Positions 9,041 through 16,764 of a DNA stretch of 38,713 bases are shown here, piece after piece; position 1 is the first letter of the stretch; each line of letters begins with the position of its first letter. The DNA comes from Bacteroidales bacterium UBA5197 (lineage in GTDB: Bacteria > Bacteroidota > Bacteroidia > Bacteroidales > Lentimicrobiaceae). Both the position numbers and the translations under genes were made by a program. Below the pieces are notes generated by a model. It was not told the DNA's origin, ran no database searches, and saw only the letters and a program-made list of their open reading frames with translations. Location: assembly GCA_002412885.1 (NCBI GenBank), contig DHVX01000058.1:1-38713 (forward strand). The letters run 5' to 3'.

Positions 9041-11437
9041 ATGATGAGAAAAATAATCTTCCTCCTTTCATTTTTAATTCTGGCATTTGCCTTTGATGGC
9101 TTTGCGCAGATTAAAAAAGCCAACCGCATGTATGATCTGTTCAAATATTCAAGAGCCATCCCTTATTATCAGAAGGCGGCAAAGAGTAACAAGGAGGACG
9201 TACGCAAAGAAGCAACCATTAAACTGGCTGATTGCTACCGTTTTATCAATGATCCGCAGGAAGCCAGATCATGGTATATGCGCGCTGTAGAATTCAACAA
9301 TATTGATCCGGTCAATTACTTCTATCTTGGTCAGGCTGCACGTACTATGCAGGAATATGAGCAAGCACGTGAAGCATTTCTCCGGTATGCAGAACTTGTA
9401 CCCGATGATCCAAGGGGTGCTGTTTTTGCAGGATACTGCGATCTTATGGTGGAATGGAGTGCTTTCGACGAAGCAGCAGAAGTCAAAAATGTAAAAAACC
9501 TCAACTCTAAATACTCCGATTTTGGCCCTGCTTTTTTTGGGGATGGGCTAATTTATGCTTCCGACCGAAATCCAAGTTTACTGGAAGACAAACGTTATGG
9601 ATGGACAAATTTCAATTATCTGAATCTTTATCAGGCTGAACCACGTTTCTTTAAAGACTTCTGGCGAGATATGGATAATCCCGTTTCTATGTCAACCAGA
9701 TTTAATCAGACCTATCATGATGGGCCTGCATACTTTACACCAGACAATAAAATGATATTTCTGACACGCACCCGGATTGAAAAAGTAAAGCAGGGCAAAA
9801 GTGATATCATGACTTTTATGCTTAAAATTTATTACGGTGAACTCACTGACGGCAAAGTTGATTATAAAGATTTCCCCTTCAACAGCGATAATTATTCGGT
9901 TGGTCATCCAACTGTATCGCATGATGGGAATACCATGATTTTCGTTTCTGATATGCCCGGAGGCTTTGGCAGTTCTGATCTTTATCAAACAAAACTTTCA
10001 GGAGGGGTTTGGACTACTCCTGTTAACCTTGGCTCAACCCTGAATACTTTCGGGAATGAGGTATTTCCAACACTGGTTAATGATTCAATTCTTTATTTTG
10101 CTTCTGACGGGCATCCGGGTTATGGTGGTCTGGATATTTTTGTGTCCAGAAATATCAATGGCGAATGGTCAGTCCCTGAAAACCTTTACGCGCCTGTAAA
10201 CTCCTCGTTCGACGATTTTTCAATAGCCGTGAATAAAGATCTTTCCTCAGGTTTCTTTAGTTCAAACAGACCTGGCGGACTTGGAAATGATGACATTTAC
10301 GCATTCAGAAACGCCAGACCGGCTGTAAAAACCATTTCCATACCTCCGGTTTTACCGCAGCCATTGGTGATGCAAGGGGTAGTAAAAGACAAAAGCAGTG
10401 GTAAGCCGCTTGAAGGAGCAACAGTTTTTATTCTGAATACAAAAACCAATAAAGTCAAAGTTCTGCAGACAGGTCCCGACGGAATCTATTCTTTGCCAGC
10501 TGAAAAAGATATTCTCTACCTGAGCAAAGCCGTGAAACCTGATTTTATCGATGATTGCCTCAACTTCAGAATTGCGCAGGGTGATACATCAAAACAATTC
10601 AATATCCCACGCGATCTTCTGCTCGATAAGCTTGAAGTGAACAAGTCATTCAGGGTTGAGAATATTTATTACGATCTCGATAAGTGGTTTATCCGTGAAG
10701 ATGCCAAACCTGCACTTGACAATCTGGTTGATATCATGAAAAAATTCCCGATATCGGCTGAACTTTCATCACACACCGATTCCAGAGCAACGAATGCTTA
10801 CAATGAAGAATTATCTCAAAAACGCGCTGAAGCTGCTGTAAGATATATCGTTTTGCAGGGTATTGATCCTTCAAGGCTCGTGGCACGGGGATATGGCGAA
10901 AACAATCTTGTCAACCAGTGTGCCGATGGTGTTACTTGCACCGAAGATGAACATCAGGCAAACCGCAGAACTGAGTTTAAAATCCTAAGCATCGATAAAA
11001 CTATAACTAACGATGAATTTGATCCGTCTGTCTTCAAAGTCGGAGATGAAGTTGATGTTTATCTGTTCGATCCGTCTTTTTTTCGCAGGTGCTTTGGCGA
11101 TAATACAGTGAAGGCAGACAAGAAAGCAAGTGAACAGCAAAATGCGGTTAAAACAGAAATTATACCAGCTACCGAAGTTAAAAATGCTAACTTACAAGCA
11201 GCCTGTTTTGGCGTTCAGATTGCTGCGGTTCCCAATGTTATGCCGGTTAATGATCCCTGGTTTAAAGGGGTAAAGGATATTAAAATCTATAAATCCGGCA
11301 ATCTGAACAAATACATAGCTGGCTGTGAAACCACTATAGAGGCCGCACTGGCTTTGCAGAAAGAGATCAGGAGCAAGGGCTTTGCAGAAGCTTTTGTTGT
11401 AAAAATTCAGAACGATCAGGTTTTATCAGCTAAATAA
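9041..11437 (+). CDS. PorE-like TPR / PD40 / OmpA-domain protein with SPOR-like C-terminus
   Basis: This 798-residue protein has a signal peptide ending near FDGFAQ. Approximate domains: TPR-like helices (25-135; YYQKAAK, YFYLGQAARTM), WD40-like PD40 propeller repeats (about 150-430; FVSDMPGGFGSSDLY, FASDGHPGYGGLDIF, FSSNRPGGLGNDDIY), a carboxypeptidase regulatory-like beta domain (about 440-515; GVVKDKSSGKPLEGATV), and an OmpA peptidoglycan-binding domain (about 530-650; SSHTDSRATNAYNEELSQKRA, ARGYGE, NRRTEFKI). The order matches PorE of the T9SS, known to join the outer-membrane complex to peptidoglycan. A further 80-residue tail (about 718-798; CFGVQIAAV, EAFVVKI) looks like a SPOR-type fold; that part is less certain. 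A second ATG follows directly at 9044. The gene forms a probable three-gene unit with the preceding adhesin and PorP/SprF genes. A weak promoter-like pair (TTTG at 8999, TTGTTTTG at 9020) lies just upstream. Confidence 0.88.
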   Translation: MMRKIIFLLSFLILAFAFDGFAQIKKANRMYDLFKYSRAIPYYQKAAKSNKEDVRKEATIKLADCYRFINDPQEARSWYMRAVEFNNIDPVNYFYLGQAARTMQEYEQAREAFLRYAELVPDDPRGAVFAGYCDLMVEWSAFDEAAEVKNVKNLNSKYSDFGPAFFGDGLIYASDRNPSLLEDKRYGWTNFNYLNLYQAEPRFFKDFWRDMDNPVSMSTRFNQTYHDGPAYFTPDNKMIFLTRTRIEKVKQGKSDIMTFMLKIYYGELTDGKVDYKDFPFNSDNYSVGHPTVSHDGNTMIFVSDMPGGFGSSDLYQTKLSGGVWTTPVNLGSTLNTFGNEVFPTLVNDSILYFASDGHPGYGGLDIFVSRNINGEWSVPENLYAPVNSSFDDFSIAVNKDLSSGFFSSNRPGGLGNDDIYAFRNARPAVKTISIPPVLPQPLVMQGVVKDKSSGKPLEGATVFILNTKTNKVKVLQTGPDGIYSLPAEKDILYLSKAVKPDFIDDCLNFRIAQGDTSKQFNIPRDLLLDKLEVNKSFRVENIYYDLDKWFIREDAKPALDNLVDIMKKFPISAELSSHTDSRATNAYNEELSQKRAEAAVRYIVLQGIDPSRLVARGYGENNLVNQCADGVTCTEDEHQANRRTEFKILSIDKTITNDEFDPSVFKVGDEVDVYLFDPSFFRRCFGDNTVKADKKASEQQNAVKTEIIPATEVKNANLQAACFGVQIAAVPNVMPVNDPWFKGVKDIKIYKSGNLNKYIAGCETTIEAALALQKEIRSKGFAEAFVVKIQNDQVLSAK

Positions 11438-11471
11438 CAGCAGCAATAAATCGAAAGGATTCATGAACAAA

Positions 11472-11503
11472 CCCCCGAAAATATGATACCAGATTTTCGG
11501 GGG
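11472..11503. terminator. Intrinsic terminator between convergent genes
   Basis: A perfect 11-bp inverted repeat (cccccgaaaat / attttcggggg) surrounds a 10-base loop. It is followed by ttatgtttt on the plus strand and by tttgttc on the minus strand. It sits between the PorE-like gene and trpS, which converge, so it may end transcription from both sides. Confidence 0.85.
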
Positions 11504-11556
11504 TTATGTTTTCAGTATTTACCGGATTCATTTCCGACTTGATTATTCCGGATTCT

Positions 11557-12552
11557 TCAGAACTTTTTAAATCCGATAATTTCTCTTACTTCCTTTATTG
11601 TTTTTGAAGCACTTTCGTGGGCTTTGTCTCTTCCAAGTTTCACAACATTGCTCAAATAGGTTTCGTCAGAACCGATTTCCTTTATTTTTTCCCTGAAAGG
11701 TTCGGTAAAGATAATGGCATCTTCGGCCAGTTGTTTTTTCATATCGCCATAGCGGATGCGACATTCGTTGTATTCTCCTTCGAAGAATGAAAAAGTTTCT
11801 GGCTTTGAAAGAGCTTTCATCAAAGCAAAAATATTTTCAATCGCCTGAGCCTTGGGCTGATTGGGTTCGGTGGGACCGCTGTCAGTCACCGCTTTCATAA
11901 TTTTTTTACGGATAACCGTGGGATCATCATTCAGGAAAATTGCATTGCCTTCACCTTCCGATTTGCCCATCTTGGTGCTTCCATCCAATCCCGGAATTTT
12001 AACCAGTTGCTCCCCGAAATTATAGGCAACAGGCTCAGGGAAAAATTCCACATCATACAAGCGGTTAAAGCGGTTTGCAAAAGTCCGTGTCATCTCAAGG
12101 TGCTGTTCCTGATCCTTGCCTACCGGAACTTTGTGGGCTTTATGGATTATGATATCAGCCGCCATCAGTGTAGGGTAGGTAAGCAGTCCGGCATTGATGT
12201 TGTCTGGTTGTGTTCTGGCCTTATCTTTGAAAGATGTAACGCGCTCAAGTTCGCCCAGATACGCGTTCATATTCAGAAACAGATAAAGTTCTGCAGTTTC
12301 CGGAACATCGCTTTGCAGATATAAGGTTGCCTTTTCGGGATCAAGTCCGGCTGCCAGATAATCTATCAATACACTTTTTACGTTGCCATGAAGATCGGCA
12401 GGAGTGGGGTGGGTAGTAAGCGAATGATAATCCGCTATAAAGAAATAGCAGTTGTTTTCATTCTGCATTTTTATAAAATTGCGCAATGCGCCAAAATAAT
12501 TTCCAAGGTGTAAATTTCCTGTAGGCCTTATTCCACTGACAACTGTATCCAT
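11557..12552 (-). CDS. trpS: Tryptophan--tRNA ligase
   Basis: This is a class I aminoacyl-tRNA synthetase that charges tRNA-Trp with tryptophan using ATP in the cytoplasm. The N-terminal MDTVVSGIRPTGNLHLGNY carries the HIGH-type signature (TGNLHLGNY, residues 11-19), and TKMGKSEGEG (KMGKS, about 194-198) is the KMSKS equivalent. The chosen start at 12552 gives 331 residues, the usual bacterial length, and begins where the family begins. An in-frame ATG at 12600 would add 16 residues (MLPENQTLPKSITHLQ) with no family support. The gene lies 105 bases downstream of the RNase G stop on the same strand and converges with the PorE-like gene, sharing the hairpin at 11472. Nothing looks broken. Confidence 0.96.
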   Translation of the reverse strand: MDTVVSGIRPTGNLHLGNYFGALRNFIKMQNENNCYFFIADYHSLTTHPTPADLHGNVKSVLIDYLAAGLDPEKATLYLQSDVPETAELYLFLNMNAYLGELERVTSFKDKARTQPDNINAGLLTYPTLMAADIIIHKAHKVPVGKDQEQHLEMTRTFANRFNRLYDVEFFPEPVAYNFGEQLVKIPGLDGSTKMGKSEGEGNAIFLNDDPTVIRKKIMKAVTDSGPTEPNQPKAQAIENIFALMKALSKPETFSFFEGEYNECRIRYGDMKKQLAEDAIIFTEPFREKIKEIGSDETYLSNVVKLGRDKAHESASKTIKEVREIIGFKKF

Positions 12553-12657
12553 TTGTAGATGTGTTATTGATTTGGGCAATGTTTGATTCTCCGGCAGCAA
12601 ATTTACAAGTAAATGCGGCAGGAATAAGATAAATTAAGTAATTGTAACAGGGGGAAA

Positions 12658-14208
12658 TCAGATTTTGATCTCGTCGTCAACCTTGTTGAAGAAGCGGTAT
12701 TCAAGAAAATGATAAGATGGCATAGGACGCAACCTGACCCATCGTTTGTATTTGAAAAACCATTTCATCCTCAGCGATGGGAATCCATTGACAAGATAAG
12801 CATACATAAACGGATGCAGAGAAATCCTGACATATGCTTCATTTTGATCCTGAACCAGATAACGCAGGTTATTCTCAATCTGATCAATAATTATGATACT
12901 TGGTTTGATTTCGCCGGTGCCACCGCAGGCAGGGCATTTTTCAAGTATCTGAACATTCATTTCGGGTCTGACCCTTTGGCGGGTAACCTGAACCAACCCA
13001 AACTTACTTGGAGGGAGTATGGTATGCTTTGCATGATCCTTACCCATTTCCTCTTTAAGTTTCTGATAGAGCTTACGGCGGTTGGTGCCTTCATGCATAT
13101 CGATAAAATCGATCACAATAATGCCGCCCATATCTCTCAATCGAAGCTGTCGCGCTATTTCAGCTGCAGCTTCAAGGTTAACGGCAAGCGCATTCATCTC
13201 CTGAGAGATCTCAGAATTTACCCGGTGACCGCTGTTTACATCAATTACATGAAGTGCTTCGGTGTGCTCAATAATCAGGTAAACTCCGCTTTTGATGGTA
13301 ATAATTTTACCAAAAGAGTTCTTTATCTGTTTGTCGATGCCAAAATGCTCGTAAATGGGTATTTTGCCTTTATAAAGCTTTACGATGTCAATCTTATCGG
13401 GGGCAATGGTGCGGATGTACGTCCTTATTTCCTCAAATAAACCTGGCTCATTGATATGAATATTGTTGAATGATTCATTGAGCAGATCTCTGAGGATGGC
13501 TGAAGTACGGTCAATTTCGCTCAGAATTTTCTGAGGAGCTTTCGCGCCGGCAAGTTTAGCCAGACAGGTATCCCATTTAACAATCAGGCTGCGCAGATCT
13601 GCATCCAGATCGGCAACTTTTTTGTTTTCGGCAACGGTACGGATAATAACTCCGAAATTTTTCGGCTTAATGCTGGTAATTAACCGTTTGAGCCGGTTTC
13701 TCTCTTCAGCGCTCTTGATCTTTTGCGAAACAGAAACCCGTGTTGAAAATGGAACAAGCACAAGATATCTGCCTGCAAACGAAATTTCAGAAGAAACTCT
13801 TGGACCTTTGGTAGAGATTGGTTCTTTGGCAATCTGAATCAGTACCTGCTGATTGGATGTCAGAACGGTAGTTATTTTTCCTGTTTTCTCAATATCCGGG
13901 TCTGGTTCAAAATCGGCCATTGAAGGCAGATCAGGTCTTCCGGTGAGATACAGTTTGAGAAGTTTGTTCAGGGAATTAATTTGAGGGCCGAGGTCAAGGT
14001 AATGCAGGAATGCATCTTTTTCGTAACCGACATCCACAAAAGCAGCATTCAGCCCGGGCATAATCTTTTTAACCCTGCCCAGGTAAATGTCTCCAACTGC
14101 AAAACTACTGTTACTCTTTTCCTTGTTTAGCTCAACGAGATCCCTGTCTTCCAGAAGTGCGATATTCACTTCGGAAGGACCTGCGTCGATAATCAGCTCC
14201 TTGTTCAA
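12658..14208 (-). CDS. rng: Ribonuclease G (Rne/Rng family endoribonuclease)
   Basis: This 516-residue protein is an endoribonuclease that cuts single-stranded AU-rich RNA and acts in rRNA 5'-end maturation and mRNA decay. An S1-like RNA-binding region occupies about residues 37-130 (GDIYLGRVKKIMPGLNAAFVD). The catalytic part has the two metal-binding aspartates in ALHVIDVNSG (D323) and GGIIVIDFIDM (D367), and the zinc-link CPACGG (C425, C428) that holds dimers together. It ends near the length of RNase G and lacks the long scaffold tail of RNase E. It follows HU and a 29-residue basic ORF on the same strand. Conservation is strong throughout and the start matches the family start (MNKELIIDA). 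Confidence 0.96.
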   Translation of the reverse strand: MNKELIIDAGPSEVNIALLEDRDLVELNKEKSNSSFAVGDIYLGRVKKIMPGLNAAFVDVGYEKDAFLHYLDLGPQINSLNKLLKLYLTGRPDLPSMADFEPDPDIEKTGKITTVLTSNQQVLIQIAKEPISTKGPRVSSEISFAGRYLVLVPFSTRVSVSQKIKSAEERNRLKRLITSIKPKNFGVIIRTVAENKKVADLDADLRSLIVKWDTCLAKLAGAKAPQKILSEIDRTSAILRDLLNESFNNIHINEPGLFEEIRTYIRTIAPDKIDIVKLYKGKIPIYEHFGIDKQIKNSFGKIITIKSGVYLIIEHTEALHVIDVNSGHRVNSEISQEMNALAVNLEAAAEIARQLRLRDMGGIIVIDFIDMHEGTNRRKLYQKLKEEMGKDHAKHTILPPSKFGLVQVTRQRVRPEMNVQILEKCPACGGTGEIKPSIIIIDQIENNLRYLVQDQNEAYVRISLHPFMYAYLVNGFPSLRMKWFFKYKRWVRLRPMPSYHFLEYRFFNKVDDEIKI

Positions 14209-14365
14209 AATCCTGTAATTTTATAAAGTGGCAAAATTACTTCCAGGAATCACGATAAATTAATACCCGATGCCTGAAAGGAAGGACCCAATCAAAATCA
14301 GGGATAATTCCATCACATGTCCGCTTAATACGAACACGCGATGGCTTTTCCCGAATCAAGAAAAC

Positions 14366-14455
14366 CTATTTCTTTTTGTGTCTGTTCTTGCGCAAACGTT
14401 TTTTCCGTTTGTGCGTTGCCATTTTATGTCTTTTTCTTTTTTTTCCGCTGGGCAT
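14366..14455 (-). CDS. 29-residue highly basic protein, possible ribosome-associated protein
   Basis: On the minus strand an ATG at 14455 opens a 29-codon frame ending in TAG. It begins MPSGKKRKRHKMATHKRKK and continues RLRKNRHKKK. About two thirds of its residues are Lys, Arg or His, and it has no acidic residue. It lies 28 bases after the HU stop and 157 bases before rng, all on the same strand. From memory, near-identical tiny basic proteins sit at this place in other Bacteroidota, which makes it a real gene rather than chance; I could not check this. The composition is typical of ribosomal proteins buried in rRNA. A newly found Bacteroidota large-subunit protein (bL38) has been reported, but I cannot say whether this is it. 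Alternative: another nucleic-acid-binding peptide. Confidence 0.75.
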   Translation of the reverse strand: MPSGKKRKRHKMATHKRKKRLRKNRHKKK

Positions 14456-14483
14456 GGTAAATAATTTAAATGATGAACAACTA

Positions 14484-14768
14484 CTATTTAACCTTGTTCT
14501 TAACTTCGCTTACGAAGGTCTTTGCAGGTTTAAAAGCGGGAATGTTATGAGCAGGGATGATGATGGTAGTGTTTTTTGAAATGTTTCTACCGGTTTTTTC
14601 AGCCCTTTTCTTAGTAGTGAAGCTGCCAAAGCCCCTGAGGTAAACGTTTTCGCCGTTAGCCAGAGAGTTCTTTACTGCGTCCATAAAAGCCTCAACAGTC
14701 TGCTGTACAGCAACCTTTTCAATGTTGGTCTTACTAGCAATTTCAGCTACAATTTCTGCTTTTGTCAT
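14484..14768 (-). CDS. HU family DNA-binding protein
   Basis: This 94-residue protein begins MTKAEIVAEIASKTN. It carries the HU/IHF signature GFGSFTTKKRAEKTGRN, followed by the arm that inserts into the DNA minor groove and PAFKPAKTF near the C-terminus. HU is a dimeric nucleoid protein that bends and compacts DNA. The longer in-frame start at 14819 would add 17 residues (MHPVKKFILKSLKLLIN) outside the family and would overlap the promoter, so 14768 is chosen. A TATATTTG -7 element lies 49 bases upstream. It is the first gene of a probable transcription unit continuing into the 29-residue ORF and rng. Confidence 0.95.
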   Translation of the reverse strand: MTKAEIVAEIASKTNIEKVAVQQTVEAFMDAVKNSLANGENVYLRGFGSFTTKKRAEKTGRNISKNTTIIIPAHNIPAFKPAKTFVSEVKNKVK

Positions 14769-14816
14769 GTTGATTAGAAGTTTTAATGATTTGAGAATAA
14801 ATTTTTTAACGGGGTG

Positions 14817-14824
14817 CAAATATA
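14817..14824 (-). promoter_or_regulatory. -7 promoter element of the HU gene
   Basis: Read on the minus strand, this is TATATTTG, a full match to the Bacteroidota TAnnTTTG element, 49 bases before the chosen HU start. A clean -33 TTTG at the normal 19-21 base spacing is not seen; the nearest TTTG (14838-14841) is only 13 bases away. Confidence 0.5.
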
Positions 14825-14904
14825 CAGGTTTTTAAAACAAAACGAAAAAATCTGCACAATTTTTAGTGGCAATTGCCTCAATTTAAGTGAATTTCGCATT
14901 TATT

Positions 14905-15963
14905 ATGGATTTTAACCAAAGAATAACAGAGTGGTATCGCATCAACAAGAGAGATTTGCCGTGGCGCAAAACCCGCAACCCATATTTTATCTGGGTTTCT
15001 GAAATCATTCTTCAGCAAACCAGAATAGGACAAGGTTTGGATTATTATCTCCGGTTTGTTGATACTTTTCCTGATGTATCTGCACTTGCCAAAGCATCAG
15101 AACAACAGGTACTTGAAGTGTGGAAAGGACTCGGTTACTATAGCCGGGCCCGAAACATGCACTTCACCGCGCAGCAGGTGATTGAAGATTTTGAAGGCGT
15201 TTTCCCTTCCACTTTTGATACGCTGATTTCCCTGAAGGGAATCGGCCAATATACAGCTGCTGCCATTGCATCTATTTGTTCCGGGGTACCTGAACCCGTG
15301 GTTGACGGGAATGTAGTAAGGGTATTTTCCAGAATTTTCGGATTTGAATCTCCCGTTGGAAGTACAAAGATTTTTAAAGATGTCAGAGAGAAATCGAAGA
15401 GCTTTATCACTGATTCTGATCCTGGCACATATAATCAGGCCGTTATGGAGTTTGGAGCATTGTTTTGCAAACCTAAAAATCCACAATGCGAAACCTGTAT
15501 TTTTAAGGATGAATGTTATGCTTTCAAAAATAATCGGGTAGAAAAACTGCCTCTGCCAAAAACAGATAAACCAAAGCGCGACAGGTGGATGAATTATCTT
15601 GTTGTTGTTACGCCCCAGGGATTGCTTATGCAGCAGCGTGGAATTAAGGACATATGGGCTAATTTGTGGGAATTTCCTTTATTGGAATCAGACAGGCTAA
15701 TTACTGTTGACGAGGCAATTCAATGGATTGATGATGAAAGATTGTTACCCGATGGAACAGAAATTGTAAAATTCGAAAAGGATTTTCAGCACATTCTGAC
15801 GCATCAGCGGATTTTCGCAAGATTTTTCATTGCCAGGACTAAGCAGGAAGTCGTGCTTCAAGATTCCGTTCACCGGAGAGTTATTCACAAAGACCTTATT
15901 CAGGAATTACCGGTTAGCCGGCTGATTGATAAATTCATTGCTGAATCATCATTAAATGATTAA
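14905..15963 (+). CDS. mutY: A/G-specific adenine glycosylase MutY
   Basis: This base-excision repair enzyme removes adenine mispaired with 8-oxoguanine or guanine. It has 352 residues from the ATG at 14905 (MDFNQRITEWY, the usual family start). A GTG at 14887 would add six residues and is less likely. Visible features: SEIILQQTRIG (catalytic Glu region), helix-hairpin-helix LKGIGQYTAAAI, VVDGNVVRV with the catalytic Asp, and the 4Fe-4S ligands C-x6-C-x2-C-x5-C in CKPKNPQCETCIFKDEC. The C-terminal part (from about WMNYLVVVTPQGLLMQQR) is the NUDIX-like domain that reads 8-oxoguanine. It is divergent from HU and 84 bases upstream of ssb. Full length, no damage seen. Confidence 0.96.
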   Translation: MDFNQRITEWYRINKRDLPWRKTRNPYFIWVSEIILQQTRIGQGLDYYLRFVDTFPDVSALAKASEQQVLEVWKGLGYYSRARNMHFTAQQVIEDFEGVFPSTFDTLISLKGIGQYTAAAIASICSGVPEPVVDGNVVRVFSRIFGFESPVGSTKIFKDVREKSKSFITDSDPGTYNQAVMEFGALFCKPKNPQCETCIFKDECYAFKNNRVEKLPLPKTDKPKRDRWMNYLVVVTPQGLLMQQRGIKDIWANLWEFPLLESDRLITVDEAIQWIDDERLLPDGTEIVKFEKDFQHILTHQRIFARFFIARTKQEVVLQDSVHRRVIHKDLIQELPVSRLIDKFIAESSLND

Positions 15964-15984
15964 TGCTGATAACAGGACAACGCA

Positions 15985-16016
15985 TTTGTTTTTATTTAAG
16001 TTTCAACGTATATTTG
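15985..16016 (+). promoter_or_regulatory. Promoter of ssb (-33 TTTG, -7 TATATTTG)
   Basis: TTTG at 15985-15988 and TATATTTG at 16009-16016 are separated by 20 bases. This fits the Bacteroidota primary sigma consensus TTTG-N19-21-TAnnTTTG. The start of transcription would fall near 16023, about 25 bases before the ssb ATG. Confidence 0.8.
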
Positions 16017-16047
16017 TACTGAAGTTAGGACTAAAAACTAAAAAATT

Positions 16048-16473
16048 ATGGCACGAGGAATCAACAAAGCGATTTTAATCGGAAATCTGGGAAAGGATCC
16101 GGAAATCCAAAATTTTGACAAGGGAGTTAAGAAGGCCTCATTTTCACTGGCAACTACTGAAACTTACCGAAACCGTGAAGGGCAGGAGATGGAACAAACC
16201 GAATGGCACAATATTGTTCTTTGGCGAGGCCTTGCTGATATAGCAGAGAAATATCTCAGAAAAGGCTCGCAGGTATATATAGAAGGTCGTATCCGTAACC
16301 GTTCTTACGAAAAAGATGGTCAGAAAAGATACATCAGCGAAATTGAGTGCGATACACTGAATCTTTTGGGCGGAAACCGTCAATCAGGCGATTCATCTTA
16401 TCAGGAAAATACTTCAACAAATCAGCCAACACCTCCTCCGGCCAAAACCGGAGAGGATGATCTTCCGTTTTAA
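16048..16473 (+). CDS. ssb: Single-stranded DNA-binding protein
   Basis: This 141-residue protein binds single-stranded DNA as a tetramer in replication, recombination and repair. The OB-fold occupies about residues 1-110 (MARGINKAILIGNLGKDPE, FSLATTE, TEWHNIVLW, KGSQVYIEGRIRNRSY). A short Gly/Ser/Gln/Pro-rich linker leads to the acidic tip DDLPF, through which SSB recruits partner enzymes. The start is fixed by the family motif and by a well-formed promoter at 15985-16016. A strong terminator follows at 16493, so ssb is probably transcribed alone. Confidence 0.97.
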   Translation: MARGINKAILIGNLGKDPEIQNFDKGVKKASFSLATTETYRNREGQEMEQTEWHNIVLWRGLADIAEKYLRKGSQVYIEGRIRNRSYEKDGQKRYISEIECDTLNLLGGNRQSGDSSYQENTSTNQPTPPPAKTGEDDLPF

Positions 16474-16492
16474 TATGTTGGATTAAATAACA

Positions 16493-16529
16493 AAAAACCC
16501 CTTCTTCATATATTGAGGCAGGGGTTTTT
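16493..16529 (+). terminator. Intrinsic terminator after ssb
   Basis: A perfect 10-bp stem (aaaaacccct / aggggttttt) with a 17-base loop lies 20 bases after the ssb stop. The 3' arm ends in five T residues. Confidence 0.88.
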
Positions 16530-16562
16530 CGTTTGTAAAAGCTGTTCTTTTACCCTCCCCAA

Positions 16563-16585
16563 CCCTCCCTGGAAAACAGGGAGGG
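16563..16585. repeat. Intergenic hairpin
   Basis: A perfect 9-bp inverted repeat (ccctccctg / cagggaggg) with a 5-base loop. The rest of 16530-16764 holds no gene. It contains a gagcctgtcgaagtg-type fragment near 16680, of a kind common between genes in environmental Bacteroidota. Confidence 0.6.
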
Positions 16586-16764
16586 AGTGCATCCTGCCAG
16601 GATCTAAGCAGTTCATAATGATGCTGAAATTAAGGTTCTCCCCCGGTGTCCGGGCAGCCTGCCCTGAGCTTGCGTTGCACTGAGCCTGTCGAAGTGTCAA
16701 AGAGGAGTAAAAGTGTCTAAACCGCTGATATTCAATTCAAAAACTTTAAGTTTGTTAATTTCTT

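Noticed and set aside
12553..12600. Upstream start for trpS
   Set aside because: The 16 added residues do not belong to the family, and the usual N-terminus MDTVVSGIRPTG starts at 12552.
12709..13440. 243-codon plus-strand open frame
   Set aside because: It lies opposite rng, which has full family support and catalytic residues. The plus-strand product has no recognisable features.
14769..14819. Upstream start for HU
   Set aside because: It would place the start codon inside or next to the TATATTTG promoter element and add residues outside the HU fold.
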